From positions 89,862 to 153,861 of the forward strand of contig NZ_JQJH01000011.1 of assembly GCF_000745425.1 (NCBI RefSeq): a DNA stretch of 64,000 bases, written 5' to 3'. The stretch is from Beijerinckia mobilis. Lineage in GTDB: Bacteria; Pseudomonadota; Alphaproteobacteria; Rhizobiales; Beijerinckiaceae. Positions 8,688 through 19,564 of the stretch are shown here, piece by piece. Under the pieces are notes generated by a model. It ran no database searches. It saw nothing but the letters and a program-made list of their open reading frames with translations, and had not been told where the DNA came from. How positions within the stretch are numbered: the first letter of the stretch is position 1; each line of letters opens with the position of its first letter. The position numbers and the translations under genes are program-made.

Positions 8688-8882
8688 TGATCTCCCCTGC
8701 TTGAACTCCTGGGGAACGCGGGCGCATAATGACAATCCGACGAGCCCATCCGATTCTGCACCGGGGCGGCCTTCATCCCAAAGCGCAGCATTGAAAAGCG
8801 TTCCGGCGGGCCCGACATTTTCACACGGACTGGCGGTTTCCACAGATCCTTCGACCAGCCAAGCCGCTGTACAGAGAAAGCC

Positions 8883-10235
8883 ATGTCTCATCCAATCGTT
8901 CGCTTCGCGCCTTCTCCCACCGGACGCATTCACATCGGCAATGCGCGGACGGCTCTGCTGAATTACCTTTTCGCACGCAGACATCATGGCGAATTCATCC
9001 TACGCTTCGATGACACTGACATCGAACGGTCAAAAGAGGAATTTGCGGCTTCGATCGAGGTCGATCTCGCCTGGCTCGGCATAAAGCCGACGCTGATCCT
9101 GCGGCAGTCCCAGCGTTTTGCCCTCTATCATGATGCGGCCGAGAAGCTTCGGGCGGCTCACCGTCTCTACCCCTGCTACGAGACCGCCGAGGAACTCGAC
9201 CGCAAGCGTAAGAGATTGCAGGCGCGCGGCCTGCCGCCGATCTACGATCGCGCCGCTCTCTCCCTCACCGACGCCGACCGTGCGCGGCTGGAGGCCGAGG
9301 GACGCCGTCCGCACTGGCGTTTCAAACTGGAACCCGGCACAGCGCATTGGGATGATCTGATTCGCGGTGAAAGCCGTATCGATTGCGCCTCGCTTTCCGA
9401 CCCGATCCTGATCCGCGAGGATGGCAGCTATCTCTACACATTGCCTTCGGTGGTGGACGACATCGACTGCCGGATCACCCATGTGATCCGCGGCGAGGAT
9501 CACGTCACCAATACGGCCGTGCAGATTCAATTGTTCGAGGCGCTTTCGGGCCCCGGCCACGCGCCGTCCTTCGGCCATCACAATCTGCTCAGTTCGGCAA
9601 CGGGCGAAGGCCTTTCCAAACGCACCGGCGCTTTATCGATCGGCTCATTGCATGATCAGGGCATCGAATCGCTTGCCGTCGCAGCGGCGGCCGTGCTGAC
9701 CGGCTCCTCCGTCGCCCTGCATCCGATCCGTGATCTCGAGGAAATGATCGCCACGCTCGACCTTTCGAGCCTGTCCCGGTCGCAGGCGCGTTTCGATCCA
9801 GCGGAACTCGCGGCTCTCTCCGCCCGCACCCTGCACCAGCTCGATTTCGAGGCCGTGCGCGACCGCCTCGCTGCCCATGACATCACCGGCTACAAGGCCA
9901 AGGCCTTCTGGGAGGCGGTACGCGGCAATCTGACAGTCTTTCTCGATTGCATCGAATGGTGGCGGGTCGTCGAGGGCGAGATTCCGCCCGTCACCGAGGA
10001 CAGCGAATTTCTTGCCCTCGCCAGCCAGCGCCTTCCAGAAGAGCCGTGGGACGAAAAAGCCTGGAGCTTCTGGACGAGCCGCCTCAAGGACGAGACGGGC
10101 CGCAAGGGCAAGGCCCTGTTTCACCCCCTGCGGCTGGCGCTCACCGGCCGCGAGACCGGGCCGGAACTCGCGGCTTTGCTGCCGCTTATCGGCAAGCTTA
10201 AAGCAACGGCCCGACTATCCGGACACGTCGCCTGA
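8883..10235 (+). CDS. gltX: Glutamate-tRNA ligase (GltX-type, second-copy branch)
   Basis: A class I aminoacyl-tRNA synthetase of 450 residues: the HIGH-box variant [17 protein letters not shown], the Glu-binding segment RFAPSPTG, and the KMSKS-loop variant LSKRTG. It has a full anticodon-binding C-terminal domain, so it is not the short glutamyl-Q synthetase. It charges tRNA with glutamate. Many alphaproteobacteria carry two gltX genes, one discriminating and one acting on tRNA-Gln; the non-canonical LSKRTG loop and 450-residue length fit the smaller second type, which is inference. Its 3' end overlaps the convergent DUF2865 gene by 38 bases. Confidence 0.92.
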   Translation: MSHPIVRFAPSPTGRIHIGNARTALLNYLFARRHHGEFILRFDDTDIERSKEEFAASIEVDLAWLGIKPTLILRQSQRFALYHDAAEKLRAAHRLYPCYETAEELDRKRKRLQARGLPPIYDRAALSLTDADRARLEAEGRRPHWRFKLEPGTAHWDDLIRGESRIDCASLSDPILIREDGSYLYTLPSVVDDIDCRITHVIRGEDHVTNTAVQIQLFEALSGPGHAPSFGHHNLLSSATGEGLSKRTGALSIGSLHDQGIESLAVAAAAVLTGSSVALHPIRDLEEMIATLDLSSLSRSQARFDPAELAALSARTLHQLDFEAVRDRLAAHDITGYKAKAFWEAVRGNLTVFLDCIEWWRVVEGEIPPVTEDSEFLALASQRLPEEPWDEKAWSFWTSRLKDETGRKGKALFHPLRLALTGRETGPELAALLPLIGKLKATARLSGHVA

Positions 10236-11514
10236 TACCATCGGGTCCGGTTTCCTCTTCCTTCACGCCCTGCTGCGCCCCAACGGTCGGGGCTCCCGCT
10301 ATGTCCTTGGCACCGATTCCCGCAGAATCGGTGCCGGCGGTCGGTGCGCTCGCCCCGCTCAGGGCCTCCTGCAAGGAGGGGTCATCATCAGCGGGCATGG
10401 CCGTCGGCAGTGTCGTGCGATCGGCACGCAAAGAGGCGGTTTTGCCACGCTGGCGCCCTTCGGATTTCGCCTGAGTGATTTTCGGCTGCGACAATTCGAG
10501 GGATTTTTCCGGGGTGACGAAAATATCACCGCGATGTTCGCGCCCGACCGCCCAGTCAGCATCGGCGAGCGCCTCGGCCCAGGATTGTCCTGGTGGCTTG
10601 CAGGTGCAGGCGGGATCGAAGGTCTTCTGGAATTTCGACGCGTTCGGCAGATCCGTATAAAGCGTCCCGTCGAGCGAGACAGCCGTGGAAATATCCTTGG
10701 CCGGCGAACGCGTGAAGACGCTGACTTCGGCGTTCGGGCAGAGCGCCTGGCAGATTTCCGTCAGGCCCTCGCCATCATCATTCCGCCGCAGCGAGAGATT
10801 CATCGGGAAGAACCCACCGTCACAGGTCTTCACACAGACGAGCTGAGAGCCGCGCCTCGGCCCCGACTCCTCTTCCGGCGGCCGCTGCTGCGCCTCGACA
10901 GGCGCATCATCAGGCACGGATGGCGGCAATTCCGGCGGAATATTGAACAGCGTTTCGAAGAAGCCACGCTCGCGCGGCGCCTGTCCACGGCAATAATAAT
11001 TATAGGCGTCGACGAGCTTTGTTTTGGCGGAATTTCCCGCCGCCTGGGAGGCGGAGGCCTGCAATTGATTGATGCTTGCCTGCAATTGCTCAAGCCGTGC
11101 ATTGATGCCCGCGCATTGCGGCGGCTGCGGCGCGCCGAAGAACAGAAACTGCTGACGGTCGCACCCGAGCGAGTGGGCAGACCGGGCGAGATGATCATAA
11201 TCGATGCGCTGCTTGTGCAGGGTGCCCTCATAGGGATTGCGCGCCTGCCGCCCTTCCGCCGCAGCAATCTGCGCCTGCAGGCGGCCGCAATCGACGGATT
11301 GGGCAAAAAGCGGCACCGGTGCGCAAACCGCCACGCCCATGGCAATCACGGCCATAGCGCTTATGCGCTTGGTTCTAATGCTCTTGGCGTTTACTGCTTC
11401 GACCGCATTTTCTTCAGCGGATCTTTCCTGCGCCCGGTTCTCATGGCTCCGCGACGCCAATGCGGCGGCACGGGCGATGACTCGCGGGAAAACGGCAGGA
11501 AATCGGCGGGACAT
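10198..11514 (-). CDS. DUF2865 exported protein
   Basis: A 438-residue protein with a predicted export signal near residues 48-72 ([20 protein letters not shown]), so translation may start later than 11514, for example at that internal Met. The mature part has a helical, Gln-rich segment and a Cys-rich middle domain carrying the DUF2865 hallmark [17 protein letters not shown] tail rich in Pro, Ala and Glu follows. This family is restricted mainly to Hyphomicrobiales and has no known function; several conserved Cys pairs suggest a disulfide-bonded periplasmic or surface protein. Convergent with gltX. Confidence 0.8.
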   Translation of the reverse strand: MSRRFPAVFPRVIARAAALASRSHENRAQERSAEENAVEAVNAKSIRTKRISAMAVIAMGVAVCAPVPLFAQSVDCGRLQAQIAAAEGRQARNPYEGTLHKQRIDYDHLARSAHSLGCDRQQFLFFGAPQPPQCAGINARLEQLQASINQLQASASQAAGNSAKTKLVDAYNYYCRGQAPRERGFFETLFNIPPELPPSVPDDAPVEAQQRPPEEESGPRRGSQLVCVKTCDGGFFPMNLSLRRNDDGEGLTEICQALCPNAEVSVFTRSPAKDISTAVSLDGTLYTDLPNASKFQKTFDPACTCKPPGQSWAEALADADWAVGREHRGDIFVTPEKSLELSQPKITQAKSEGRQRGKTASLRADRTTLPTAMPADDDPSLQEALSGASAPTAGTDSAGIGAKDIAGAPTVGAQQGVKEEETGPDGIRRRVRIVGPLL

Positions 11515-11755
11515 CGCGAAACTTTCATGCGCTTTGGCTTGGCGGCCAACTGGTCCGGAAAAAGGTTTCCGCCTATATAGGCGGCTCCGCGCCGCCTTGT
11601 CGATTTGTCATGGCTTCATGGCATAAACATGGGCATTTAAAACCCGCGAGAATGTCGCGAACACGTCCTTGGCGATGCTTGAACCGGCCGCGCCCGGGCG
11701 GGGATTTGGATGGGCGTCGGGATTTGGATCGGAAGAAAAGCCGGGAGACCGACAG

Positions 11756-12385
11756 ATGAAGCGCCCCATTTTCACAAGCCCGTTGCCAGTGGAAGCGCGC
11801 TTCACGCGCCATCATGAAGCCGGATGCGAGAATCGCCCGGCCATCGGATCGTCGCGTCTTTTACGCCGCGCCTTTTCCTGCGCCATCGCGGCGTTGATGA
11901 TGGCGCAGGCGGGTGCAGCAACCTCCGCTTTGGCCGAGGGCGGTCCAGACCTCATCTTCCGCCGATCCACGGTCTTCAAATTGCTGACGCCGAACGACAA
12001 GCTCGCCACTTATGGAATCGACGATCCGGTCGTCGAGGGCGTCGCCTGCCATTATACGGTGCCGGAGAAGGGCGGCGTCGCCGGCGCTTTCGGCGTCGCC
12101 GAGGAAACCTCCGACATTTCACTGGCCTGCGCGCAATATGGCCCTATTTCCTTCAAGGAAAAGTTCGAACAGGGGGATGTCGTCTTCCGCGAGCGGCGTT
12201 CCTTCATCTTCAAGAAAATGCAGATCGTGCGTGGGTGTGACGTTAAGCGCAACGTGCTCGTCTATATGGTCTATAGTGACAAGCTCATCGAAGGCTCGCC
12301 GAAAAACGCCACCGCCTCGGTGCCGATCCTGCCCTGGAACACCTCCGGCACCATTCCCCGCTGCGCCGATTGGGTCAAGAATTGA
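11756..12385 (+). CDS. creA: CreA family periplasmic protein
   Basis: The mature region carries the strongly conserved CreA sequence (FKLLTPNDKLATYGIDDPVV, then ACHYTVPEKGG) and ends with DWVKN. An N-terminal signal peptide follows a rather long leader (residues about 36-60, AIAALMMAQAGAATSALA). The function of CreA is unknown although the family is widespread in proteobacteria. The ATG at 11756 was chosen because it is preceded by a GGGAG-like sequence; an upstream ATG at 11669 adds 29 low-complexity residues. A single-gene unit, followed by rpsT. Confidence 0.88.
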   Translation: MKRPIFTSPLPVEARFTRHHEAGCENRPAIGSSRLLRRAFSCAIAALMMAQAGAATSALAEGGPDLIFRRSTVFKLLTPNDKLATYGIDDPVVEGVACHYTVPEKGGVAGAFGVAEETSDISLACAQYGPISFKEKFEQGDVVFRERRSFIFKKMQIVRGCDVKRNVLVYMVYSDKLIEGSPKNATASVPILPWNTSGTIPRCADWVKN

Positions 12386-12552
12386 CGCCATTTGCGCGCG
12401 GAGTTTCTTGACGCCCCGCTCCATCACGCTTATAAGCCGGTTTCTTCAACAGTCCGGCTGCTGATCTTCCGTATCGGGTTCCGTTACGGTCATTGGCGTT
12501 GCCTACGGCTGCACCCTATCGAGACGATCGTACCAATCGAGACCTTCAACAG

Positions 12553-12816
12553 ATGGCGAATACTCCCTCGGCCAAAAAGGCTGTCCGTAAAATCGCACGC
12601 CGCACGGCGGTGAATAAATCGCGTCGCAGCCAGATGCGGACCTATATCCGCAAGGTCGAGGAAGCGATTGCCAGCGGCGACGCCGGCGCTGCTGCCAACG
12701 CCCTGCAAGCGGCTGCTCCGCTCGTCATGCGCGCCGCCCAGAAGGGCATCGTTCACAAGAATACGGCCTCGCGCAAGGTTTCGCGCTTGACCAAAAGGGT
12801 CAAAGCCCTGGCCTGA
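12553..12816 (+). CDS. rpsT: 30S ribosomal protein S20
   Basis: An 87-residue basic protein beginning [17 protein letters not shown] and ending [11 protein letters not shown], characteristic of S20 in both sequence and length. It binds 16S rRNA early in small-subunit assembly. The frame is open back to 12493, but the ATG at 12553 gives the normal S20 start. An intrinsic terminator follows 28 bases after the stop. Like many alphaproteobacteria, this genome has rpsT upstream of dnaA, here separated by about 1.5 kb. Confidence 0.97.
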   Translation: MANTPSAKKAVRKIARRTAVNKSRRSQMRTYIRKVEEAIASGDAGAAANALQAAAPLVMRAAQKGIVHKNTASRKVSRLTKRVKALA

Positions 12817-12843
12817 TTTTCCCTGATCTTGCTTTTTCCAATA

Positions 12844-12870
12844 AAGCCCGGCTCGTCCGGGCTTTTTATT
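12844..12870 (+). terminator. Intrinsic terminator after rpsT
   Basis: The hairpin AAGCCCGG-CTCGT-CCGGGCTT is followed by a T-rich tail (TTTATT). It sits 28 bases past the rpsT stop. Confidence 0.9.
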
Positions 12871-14320
12871 TTGACTTCTTCACAGCCGAGGGATCGCGGT
12901 GGCGTTTGCCGCGATGAATCATCTTCTCCTTTTGATTTGGACCCGCCCGCAATCGCCCGGACCAAAGGCGATGAATCAGATGCATCACCTTTTGCAATTA
13001 CGGCGCAGGAAGCCTGAGCTGGCGGCAATCGTTTCCCGAAATCCTCCATCAGATTTTTTTCGCTGAGGATTCCAGCCCGAACAAATAAGCTTTCAGTGAA
13101 TCAAGGGCTTGAAAGGAAAGCAGAATGAGTCGGCATCGATGGGACGGGTTGACTCGGGTTCAAATCCGATTCGCGCCATGGTGATCCGGCAGCCAAGTCG
13201 AAATGGCAAAACTCCGGTGCGACGTTGCTCACGCAATGAGTCAATTGGCGAATCAAACGTTTAAATGAGTCAAGCAAAAACGGAGCAGAAGCGAGTTTAA
13301 AATTCGTTCTCGCCGAGAACAATTTCAGAAGGGCAGCGTCTTGCGGTCACCCTTTGCTATGTTAATGTGACCAAACACGATGAAACGCGCGGATCTCGCG
13401 GCCTCCGAAAATTTCGCTTCGAAGGCGGCGCTGCAAGCATTTCCTAAGATTTTCCCTTTAAAAAAGGCTGATAGCGCAATGATTTGCTCTGTTCCATCCG
13501 GCTTCGTCCAAGGGGAGCAGAGACCGGGGAATCTTCCCCTGCGTTCTGGGCGCTGTGTCATGAGACGGTCTTATTACCTGCTTGAATCTTTCCTCTCCAT
13601 CGAAGGGAACGAATATTCAAGTAAATTTGTTAAGCCGTCTCTTGCGACGAAGGTATAGAAACCCCTTTTGTCGCCATCCACCACATTCAGAGACAAAATA
13701 ATATTTTTTGTCTACTGTTTTTTCTTATACGAAAGACATGCTTTGCCTTAACGGGAGAAAGCATGCGCGAAACTTTTTACCGGCTGCGACTTTGTTGGCA
13801 TTGCCAAGCTTTGCAGACTTGCGTATTACTTCATCCGCTTGGGACGCCTCCAGCGTAATATTTGGCGAAGGGGTTAGCTATGGCCAATATACAGCTCATG
13901 ATGCGGTCCGGTAAATTCTCCACGGACGCGGCTTCGGCTTTCCCCATCTCAGCTTTTCTTAGCGCGGCTTACCCCTCCGCCAAAACCCTGCGCACGTCCC
14001 TGATCCCACTCGTCCCGATTTCGCCTGGATCCGTGCCTCTTGGATCGGTACCTCGAGACCTGCCATCCCTCGCGCATCCTTCTCCTTCGCCCGGCCTTGA
14101 AAGGAAGGCCAGAATCAGCCGACAGCTTTGCAACGCCGCAATCCTCGAAAAGAACGGATCTTTTCATCCTCCGGAAACCAGCCTCCATACAGGGTGCAAC
14201 CGGCCGGTCTCCTGACCGGAAAAGCCCCATCTCCGGATATCAGCACCAGGCCCCCGGAATTGCCGGGCATCAGGCCGTGCAACCACATCCTGTTCTTAAT
14301 TTTGCGATAGAAGTACGAAA
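12871..14320. other. Long gap between rpsT and dnaA without a recognisable gene
   Basis: About 1450 bases. Several short open frames occur on both strands, none with a family resemblance. A patch at 13690-13735 is markedly AT-rich. Around 13158-13180 a GGTTCAAATCC string followed by CGCGCCA resembles the 3' end of a tRNA gene, but no complete cloverleaf can be drawn. I found no cluster of DnaA boxes (TTATCCACA type), so I do not call an origin. The last part presumably holds the dnaA promoter. Confidence 0.5.
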
Positions 14321-15967
14321 ATGGCGAACGCGCGCGGATTGGTCATTCGGCCAAATCAGAATGAAATCAGCGAAAGACTTGACGAAAGACAAGGTTATCA
14401 GGCGGGGCAGAATTGGGCTGGACGGGATGGGATGCAGAACGGAGAGGCCAAAGCCAGCGAAACGCGCATCGGTGAGACAGGATTTGAGGTGACGGGATCT
14501 CATGGGACCCACGGCGTGAACAAGGATGAAGCCTGGGAGCGGATCTGCCGTCGGCTGCGCGCCGAACTCGGTGAAGACGTCTTCACCTCCTGGTTCGGCC
14601 GCCTCGAACTCGATCAGATCACCAATGGCGCAGCCTCGCTGTCAGTCCCGACCAAATTTCTGAAAAGCTGGATCCAGTCCCACTATACGGACAAGCTGCT
14701 CGCGGTTCTCGCCGACGAGTTCCCCCATGTGCGCCGCCTCACCATTGGCGTGCGCCTGGCGGGCCGCATCGGGCGGCCCTTGGCCGCCGATACCACACGC
14801 GAGGGTGATGCAGCGGACATGCAGGCCCCAGTCGGCCGCGCGACACGCTCGCCTGCCTCCGAGGTCAAAATCTTCACGACTCAGGATAGGAAAAGTGCCC
14901 AGGAGACGGGTGATGCCGATGCGCTCAACGGCTCTCCGCTCGACCGGCGCCTGACCTTTACCAATTTCCTTGTCGGCCGCTCGAATCAATTGGCCTATGC
15001 GGCGGCCAAGGGCGTCGCCGCCGCCGATCCGAATGATCCGCTGCTTTCAAATCCGCTCTATCTCCATGCCTGCGTCGGTCTCGGCAAGACGCATCTTTTG
15101 CAAGGCATCGCCCATGATGCCATGGCGCTCCGGCGGCGGGTCATTTATCTCACCGCCGAGAAATTCATGTATGGCTTCGTCGCCGCGCTCAAGGCGCAGA
15201 CGGCACTCGCCTTCAAGGAAAAACTGCGCACGATCGACATTCTGATCATCGACGACGTGCAATTCCTGCAAGGCAAATCGATCCAGCAGGAATTCTGCCA
15301 TACGCTCAATGCCTTGATCGACGCCGGCCGACAGATCGTCATTGCCGCCGACCGTCCTCCGGCCGATCTCGAAAGCCTCGACGAGCGGGTGCGCTCGCGC
15401 CTGGCCGGCGGCCTTTGCGTCGAAATGGGTGCGCTCGACGAGGCCCTGCGGATCAAAATCCTCGAAACGCGGATTGCCGCCGCCAAGCTCGTCCATCCCT
15501 ATTTCGACGTGCCGCCAACGGTCGTTTCCTATGTGGCGAGCGTCATCCAGACCAATGGCCGCGATCTCGACGGTGCCGTTCACCGCTTGCTCGCCCATGC
15601 CTCGCTCACCAGTGTCCCGCTCACCATTGAAATCGCCGAAACGGCGATCCGTGATCTGGTGCGGACCAAGGAGCCGAAACGCGTCAAGATCGAGGATATT
15701 CAGAAACTCGTGGCGAACCATTTCAATGTGAGCCGCGCCGATATTCTGTCCTCGCGCCGCACCGCCAATGTGGTACGGCCCCGGCAGATCGCCATGTATC
15801 TGTCGAAAATCATGACCTTGCGCTCGCTGCCGGAAATCGGCCGCCGTTTCGGCGGACGCGACCACACGACTGTCCTGCATGCGGTGCGCAAGATAGAAAC
15901 CATGGCCTCGACCGACACCAATCTGTCCGAGGAACTGGAATTGCTCAAGCGGATGTTGATGGAATAG
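14321..15967 (+). CDS. dnaA: Chromosomal replication initiator DnaA
   Basis: A 548-residue DnaA. Domain I follows an extra N-terminal extension of about 65 residues ([18 protein letters not shown]). The AAA+ core starts near residue 208 with [16 protein letters not shown], Walker A as [12 protein letters not shown] (Ala-Cys where many DnaA proteins have Gly-Gly), and Walker B as [10 protein letters not shown]. Domain IV carries the DNA-binding signature [19 protein letters not shown]. It opens the replication origin by binding DnaA boxes. The long N-terminal extension makes the start uncertain; an internal start just before domain I is possible ([10 protein letters not shown]). Followed by ruvC after 97 bases. 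Confidence 0.97.
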   Translation: MANARGLVIRPNQNEISERLDERQGYQAGQNWAGRDGMQNGEAKASETRIGETGFEVTGSHGTHGVNKDEAWERICRRLRAELGEDVFTSWFGRLELDQITNGAASLSVPTKFLKSWIQSHYTDKLLAVLADEFPHVRRLTIGVRLAGRIGRPLAADTTREGDAADMQAPVGRATRSPASEVKIFTTQDRKSAQETGDADALNGSPLDRRLTFTNFLVGRSNQLAYAAAKGVAAADPNDPLLSNPLYLHACVGLGKTHLLQGIAHDAMALRRRVIYLTAEKFMYGFVAALKAQTALAFKEKLRTIDILIIDDVQFLQGKSIQQEFCHTLNALIDAGRQIVIAADRPPADLESLDERVRSRLAGGLCVEMGALDEALRIKILETRIAAAKLVHPYFDVPPTVVSYVASVIQTNGRDLDGAVHRLLAHASLTSVPLTIEIAETAIRDLVRTKEPKRVKIEDIQKLVANHFNVSRADILSSRRTANVVRPRQIAMYLSKIMTLRSLPEIGRRFGGRDHTTVLHAVRKIETMASTDTNLSEELELLKRMLME

Positions 15968-16064
15968 AGAAGGGAAAAGTCCCCGGGATCATCGACGTGC
16001 CAATGTCTCTCCCCTCAGCACCTTATGCTGCCCCTGGTTTCCCAACGGGCGGAAAGTCCTGTCC

Positions 16065-16577
16065 ATGATCGCGCGTCCCCTGCGTATCCTCGGCATTGAT
16101 CCGGGGCTGCGCAACATGGGTTGGGGCATTATCGAAAGCAACGGCTCGGCGCTCGCCTATATTGCGAGCGGCACAATCCGCTCGAAAGGCGATGATGCGC
16201 TGGCCACCCGGCTGAAGGAATTGCATCAGGGGCTTGCGGGAATCATCGACAGCCATGATCCGTGTGAAGCGGCCATCGAGGAAACTTTCGTCAATCGCGA
16301 TCCGCAATCGACGCTGAAACTCGGCCAGGCACGCGGCATAGCGCTGGTGGTGCCGGCGCTCAAGGGGCTGGATGTTGCCGAATATGCCGCCAATCTCATC
16401 AAGAAGACGGTCACCGGCAATGGCCATGCTGAAAAGCAGCAGGTCGCTATGATGGTGAAAGTGCTGCTGCCGAAAAGCGATGCCGGCAGCGCCGATGCCG
16501 TCGACGCTTTGGCCGTCGCCATCACCCATGCACAATTGCGGCGCAGCCCGTCCCTGATGAAAGCCACAGCGCGATGA
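16065..16577 (+). CDS. ruvC: Holliday junction resolvase RuvC
   Basis: A 170-residue resolvase with the RNase H-like fold and acidic active-site residues in [13 protein letters not shown], in the [20 protein letters not shown] segment, and in the C-terminal [13 protein letters not shown] motif. It cuts Holliday junctions symmetrically at the end of recombination, together with RuvAB. Its TGA overlaps the ATG of ruvA by four bases (ATGA), so the two are translationally coupled. Confidence 0.96.
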   Translation: MIARPLRILGIDPGLRNMGWGIIESNGSALAYIASGTIRSKGDDALATRLKELHQGLAGIIDSHDPCEAAIEETFVNRDPQSTLKLGQARGIALVVPALKGLDVAEYAANLIKKTVTGNGHAEKQQVAMMVKVLLPKSDAGSADAVDALAVAITHAQLRRSPSLMKATAR

Positions 16578-17191
16578 TCGGCAAATTGACCGGCCTCGTC
16601 GACAGCGAGGGAGAGGACCATCTCATCCTCGATGTGCAGGGCGTCGGCTATCTCGTCTTCTGCTCCAGCCGGACCTTGCGGCACCTGCCCAAAGCCGGCG
16701 CGACCGTCGCACTGCTCATCGAAATGCAGGTCCGCGAGGATGCGATCCGGCTCTATGGTTTTCCCTCCGAGGCAGAACGGGAATGGTTCCGGCTTCTCCA
16801 ATCGGTCCAGGGCGTCGGTGCCAAGGTCGCGCTCGGCCTGCAGGGCCTTTATGACGCCAATGAGCTCGGCCGCGTGATTGCCTTGCAGGACAAGGCGGCG
16901 CTCGGCCGCGCGCCCGGCGTCGGCCCGAAACTCGCGGCGCGGCTGATTACGGAACTGAAGGACAAAATGCCCGATCTCGGCATGGTCAGCCCCTCCGCCG
17001 TAAAACTCGCCGCACCGGAGAGCGCGCAAGAAGCGCCCGGCGCGGCGCAGGATGCAATCATGGCGCTGGTCAATCTCGGCTATGGGCGGCCGCAGGCAGC
17101 AACAGCCATCGCCGCCGCTTTGGAGGCATTGGGCGAGACCGCGCCGCTCGCCGATCTGATCCGGCGGGGATTGAAGGAACTTGCATCCTGA
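16574..17191 (+). CDS. ruvA: Holliday junction DNA helicase subunit RuvA
   Basis: A 205-residue RuvA: N-terminal OB fold ([20 protein letters not shown]), two helix-hairpin-helix motifs ([17 protein letters not shown] and [19 protein letters not shown]), a variable linker, and the C-terminal domain III that contacts RuvB ([16 protein letters not shown]). It binds the junction as a tetramer. The usual third gene, ruvB, does not follow: a convergent selO gene starts seven bases after the stop. ruvB must therefore be elsewhere in the genome. Confidence 0.96.
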   Translation: MIGKLTGLVDSEGEDHLILDVQGVGYLVFCSSRTLRHLPKAGATVALLIEMQVREDAIRLYGFPSEAEREWFRLLQSVQGVGAKVALGLQGLYDANELGRVIALQDKAALGRAPGVGPKLAARLITELKDKMPDLGMVSPSAVKLAAPESAQEAPGAAQDAIMALVNLGYGRPQAATAIAAALEALGETAPLADLIRRGLKELAS

Positions 17192-17198
17192 TAGCTAG

Positions 17199-18674
17199 TC
17201 ACGTTCCGCAGAAGGTCTGGGTGACGCGCTCATGCGGCGCCGCCGGTTCCCTGTATTTGGCCATCTCCGGCTGATCCGCATAAGGATTGGTCACCACGGC
17301 GAGCAATTCCTCGAAGGGCGCGAAATCATCCCTTTCGACGGCGGCCGTGATCACGGCCTCAACCCGGTGATTGCGGGGAATATAGGCCGGATTGACGGCC
17401 CGCATCGCCTCCCGGCGCGTGCCGGGCTCGGCTTCTTCCCGCTCCAGCCTCTTGCGCCACGCGTCGAGAAACGCAGAGGCATCCTCGGCATTGGCGAACA
17501 GACGTCTCACTGCCTCTTCCTGCTCCGGATCAGCCGCAGCCTCGCTCAAGGCCCGGAAGGTTAAAGTAAAATCGGCGCCGCTACGGGCCATGGCGGCGAA
17601 CAGATTCTTGATGAGCGCCGCATCCTCTTCCTGCTGCGTGAAAAAACCGAATTTCTTCCGCATGACGGTAAGATAGGCCTCCTGAAACCGTGCGTCGAAA
17701 CCGGCGATCGCGGCACGCGCCAGCGTCAAGGCCTGCTGCGGATCCGGATCGATGAGGGGAATCAGGGTCTCGGCCAGCCGCGCGAGATTCCATTGGGCCA
17801 TCAGTGGCTGATTATTATAGGCATAGCGCCCGCCATGATCGATGGAGCTGAACACCGTTTCCGGATCATAGGCCTCCATGAAGGCGCAGGGGCCGTAATC
17901 AATTGTCTCACCAGCGACCGACATATTGTCCGTATTCATGACCCCATGGATGAAGCCGAGCCCCATCCATTGCGCCACCAGGGCGGCGACGGCGCCGATG
18001 ACCGCATTGAGCAAGGCGAGATAGGGATTGGCCTCTCCCGCGAGCGCCGGATAATGGCGGGTAATGACATGATCGGCCAGAGCGCGCACGCCTTCCACAT
18101 CGCCACGCGCGGCAAAGAACTGGAATGTGCCGACCCGGATATGGCTCGCCGCGACGCGGGTGAAGACGGCGCCGGGAAGAAACGTCTCGCGTGCGACCTG
18201 CTCGCCGGTCAGAACCGCCGCAAGCGCGCGGGTCGTCGGCACGCCGAGCGCGGCCATGGCCTCGCTGATGAGATATTCGCGCAGCACCGGGCCGAGCGCG
18301 GCACGGCCATCGCCACGGCGTGAAAAGGGTGTCCTCCCTGCCCCCTTGAGCTGGATATCGCGGCGATGGCCCTCACGGTCGATGAGCTCGCCGAGCAGGA
18401 TCGCCCGGCCATCGCCGAGTTGCGGGACGAATTGCCCGAATTGATGGCCCGCATAGGCAATGGCGATCGGCTCAGCCTCCGGCGGGATCTGATTGCCGGC
18501 AAAGATCGCCGCGCCTTCCGGCCCGTCGAGTGCCGCGGCATCGAGCCCGAGATCGGCCGCCAGAGCCCGGTTCAGCCGGATCATCCGTGGGGCTGCGACG
18601 GGCGTCGGCGAAACCTTGGCAAAAAACCGATCCGGCAATTGGCCATAGCTATGTTCAAAGGGAAAGCGCGTCAT
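17199..18674 (-). CDS. selO: Protein adenylyltransferase SelO (YdiU/UPF0061)
   Basis: A 491-residue pseudokinase-fold protein of the SelO family. Conserved stretches are [20 protein letters not shown], the glycine-rich and Lys-containing [39 protein letters not shown] and [11 protein letters not shown]. The C-terminus ends QTFCGT, with Cys at the position that is selenocysteine in eukaryotic homologues. SelO transfers AMP to Ser, Thr or Tyr of target proteins and helps protect against oxidative stress. It ends seven bases from ruvA in convergent orientation. The length is normal and all motifs appear intact. Confidence 0.95.
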   Translation of the reverse strand: MTRFPFEHSYGQLPDRFFAKVSPTPVAAPRMIRLNRALAADLGLDAAALDGPEGAAIFAGNQIPPEAEPIAIAYAGHQFGQFVPQLGDGRAILLGELIDREGHRRDIQLKGAGRTPFSRRGDGRAALGPVLREYLISEAMAALGVPTTRALAAVLTGEQVARETFLPGAVFTRVAASHIRVGTFQFFAARGDVEGVRALADHVITRHYPALAGEANPYLALLNAVIGAVAALVAQWMGLGFIHGVMNTDNMSVAGETIDYGPCAFMEAYDPETVFSSIDHGGRYAYNNQPLMAQWNLARLAETLIPLIDPDPQQALTLARAAIAGFDARFQEAYLTVMRKKFGFFTQQEEDAALIKNLFAAMARSGADFTLTFRALSEAAADPEQEEAVRRLFANAEDASAFLDAWRKRLEREEAEPGTRREAMRAVNPAYIPRNHRVEAVITAAVERDDFAPFEELLAVVTNPYADQPEMAKYREPAAPHERVTQTFCGT

Positions 18675-18737
18675 GGGAACCGATTTTCTGAAGAGCCCGT
18701 CATGAGCCGTTGTTCAAATCCCGCGCCAGAAACGGCG

Positions 18738-18770
18738 AAGGGTTCCGAATGGATCATCCGGAACCCTTTT
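18738..18770. terminator. Hairpin between the small heat-shock gene and selO
   Basis: AAGGGTTCCG pairs perfectly with CGGAACCCTT over an 11-base loop. A TTTT run follows on the plus strand; the minus-strand tail is weaker. For the minus-strand genes it could end transcripts of the heat-shock gene ahead of selO. Confidence 0.55.
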
Positions 18771-18826
18771 CCACTGGATCACATTTGATCCGTCAGCGGA
18801 TGTAATTCATCACGGACAATCGTGGC

Positions 18827-19387
18827 TCAACTGGCCTTGATCTCGATTTTCTTCTCGTTTTTTATCGCTTCGGCGGATTTCGGCAATTTGATCGTCAGCA
18901 CGCCTTTGGCGAAATTCGCCTCGATCTTGTCGGAATCAATACCGGCGGGAAGCGGGAACGTCCGAGTGAAGGAGCCGAACCGGCGCTCGGACAGGAAATA
19001 ATCCTGGCCGCGATCTTCCTTTTCCTCGTGTTTCTCGCCGCGGATGGTCAGCGCGCCGTCGCTGACGCGCAGATCGATATTCTTTTCATCAAGGCCCGGC
19101 AGTTCCGCCGTGACCTCATATTCCTTGTCCTTTTCGACAATGTCGACGGCCGGAGCAATCAGGGCATTGGCCCTGTCGATCCATGGAGCATCGAGGCTGA
19201 AACTTTGCCGGGGGAAGGAGAGAAGGCTCGAATGGCCGGCAAAACGGTCAAATAATTGATCGATTTCTCGCCGGAACGACTCGAAAGGCGTCCAGGCGCC
19301 TAAATTTCCGGAACGGAAGCTCGTGCTCGGAGACACGGCTCTCTGCTGGTGCTGCTGCTCGGTCTTCACAGGAATTTTTTCCGCCAT
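18827..19387 (-). CDS. Small heat-shock protein, Hsp20/alpha-crystallin family
   Basis: A 186-residue class A small heat-shock protein. The alpha-crystallin domain spans about residues 75-180 (PAVDIVEKDKEYEVTAELPG, ending with the GVLTIKLPK strand motif). It is preceded by an N-terminal arm with the FESFRREIDQLFDRF segment that is typical of rhizobial Hsp20 proteins. It is an ATP-independent holdase for unfolding proteins. Two ATG codons are available, 19393 and 19387; a GGAG sequence lies eight bases before the second but only two before the first, so 19387 is the better start. The leader is about 145 bases long and carries several hairpins, the last of which pairs with the GGAG, suggesting heat control. 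Confidence 0.93.
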   Translation of the reverse strand: MAEKIPVKTEQQHQQRAVSPSTSFRSGNLGAWTPFESFRREIDQLFDRFAGHSSLLSFPRQSFSLDAPWIDRANALIAPAVDIVEKDKEYEVTAELPGLDEKNIDLRVSDGALTIRGEKHEEKEDRGQDYFLSERRFGSFTRTFPLPAGIDSDKIEANFAKGVLTIKLPKSAEAIKNEKKIEIKAS

Positions 19388-19395
19388 GGTCATTG

Positions 19396-19501
19396 CTCCG
19401 CTCGGTTGAGGGAATTCCGAAGGATTACGACTGATCGGTCTTTCACTATGAAAGTGGGCATGCCGCGCGGGTCATGCCCGGGCGGGACTCCCCGTCCCGC
19501 C
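19396..19501 (-). promoter_or_regulatory. Putative RNA thermometer (ROSE-like leader) of the small heat-shock gene
   Basis: Reading the minus strand, three hairpins precede the start: GGCGGGAC with GTCCCGCC (19481-19501), GGGCATG with CATGCCC (19456-19479), and CTTTCA with TGAAAG (about 19440-19454). A final imperfect one at 19396-19414 pairs TTCCCTC over an AACC loop with GAGCGGAG, leaving one C bulged. That last stem buries the GGAG ribosome binding site. Serial hairpins ending in a weak stem over the Shine-Dalgarno site are the hallmark of ROSE-type thermometers ahead of rhizobial hsp20 genes. Function is inferred. Confidence 0.45.
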
Positions 19502-19537
19502 GGAAGAGGGCCGAACGACAAGGTCCCGCCACGTCGA

Positions 19538-19564
19538 GATATGTTGGCAGGGCTATTTGACAAG
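19538..19564 (-). promoter_or_regulatory. Candidate RpoH (sigma-32 type) promoter for the small heat-shock gene
   Basis: On the minus strand CTTG is followed after 17 bases by CATATC, close to the CTTG-N17-CYTAT pattern of alphaproteobacterial heat-shock promoters but with a mismatch in the -10 element. It would give a leader of roughly 140 bases. The remaining bases to 19814 hold no gene. Confidence 0.3.

Noticed and set aside
13140..13185. tRNA-like 3' end (GGTTCAAATCC then CGCGCCA)
   Set aside because: The T stem does not pair (TCGGG with CCGAT) and no acceptor, D or anticodon stem can be drawn upstream. At most a remnant.
13380..13658. 92-residue ORF in the rpsT-dnaA gap
   Set aside because: No ribosome binding site, no family match, and a competing frame on the other strand.
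12871..14320. Replication origin next to dnaA
   Set aside because: No cluster of DnaA boxes of the TTATCCACA type was seen, and in many alphaproteobacteria the origin is not beside dnaA.
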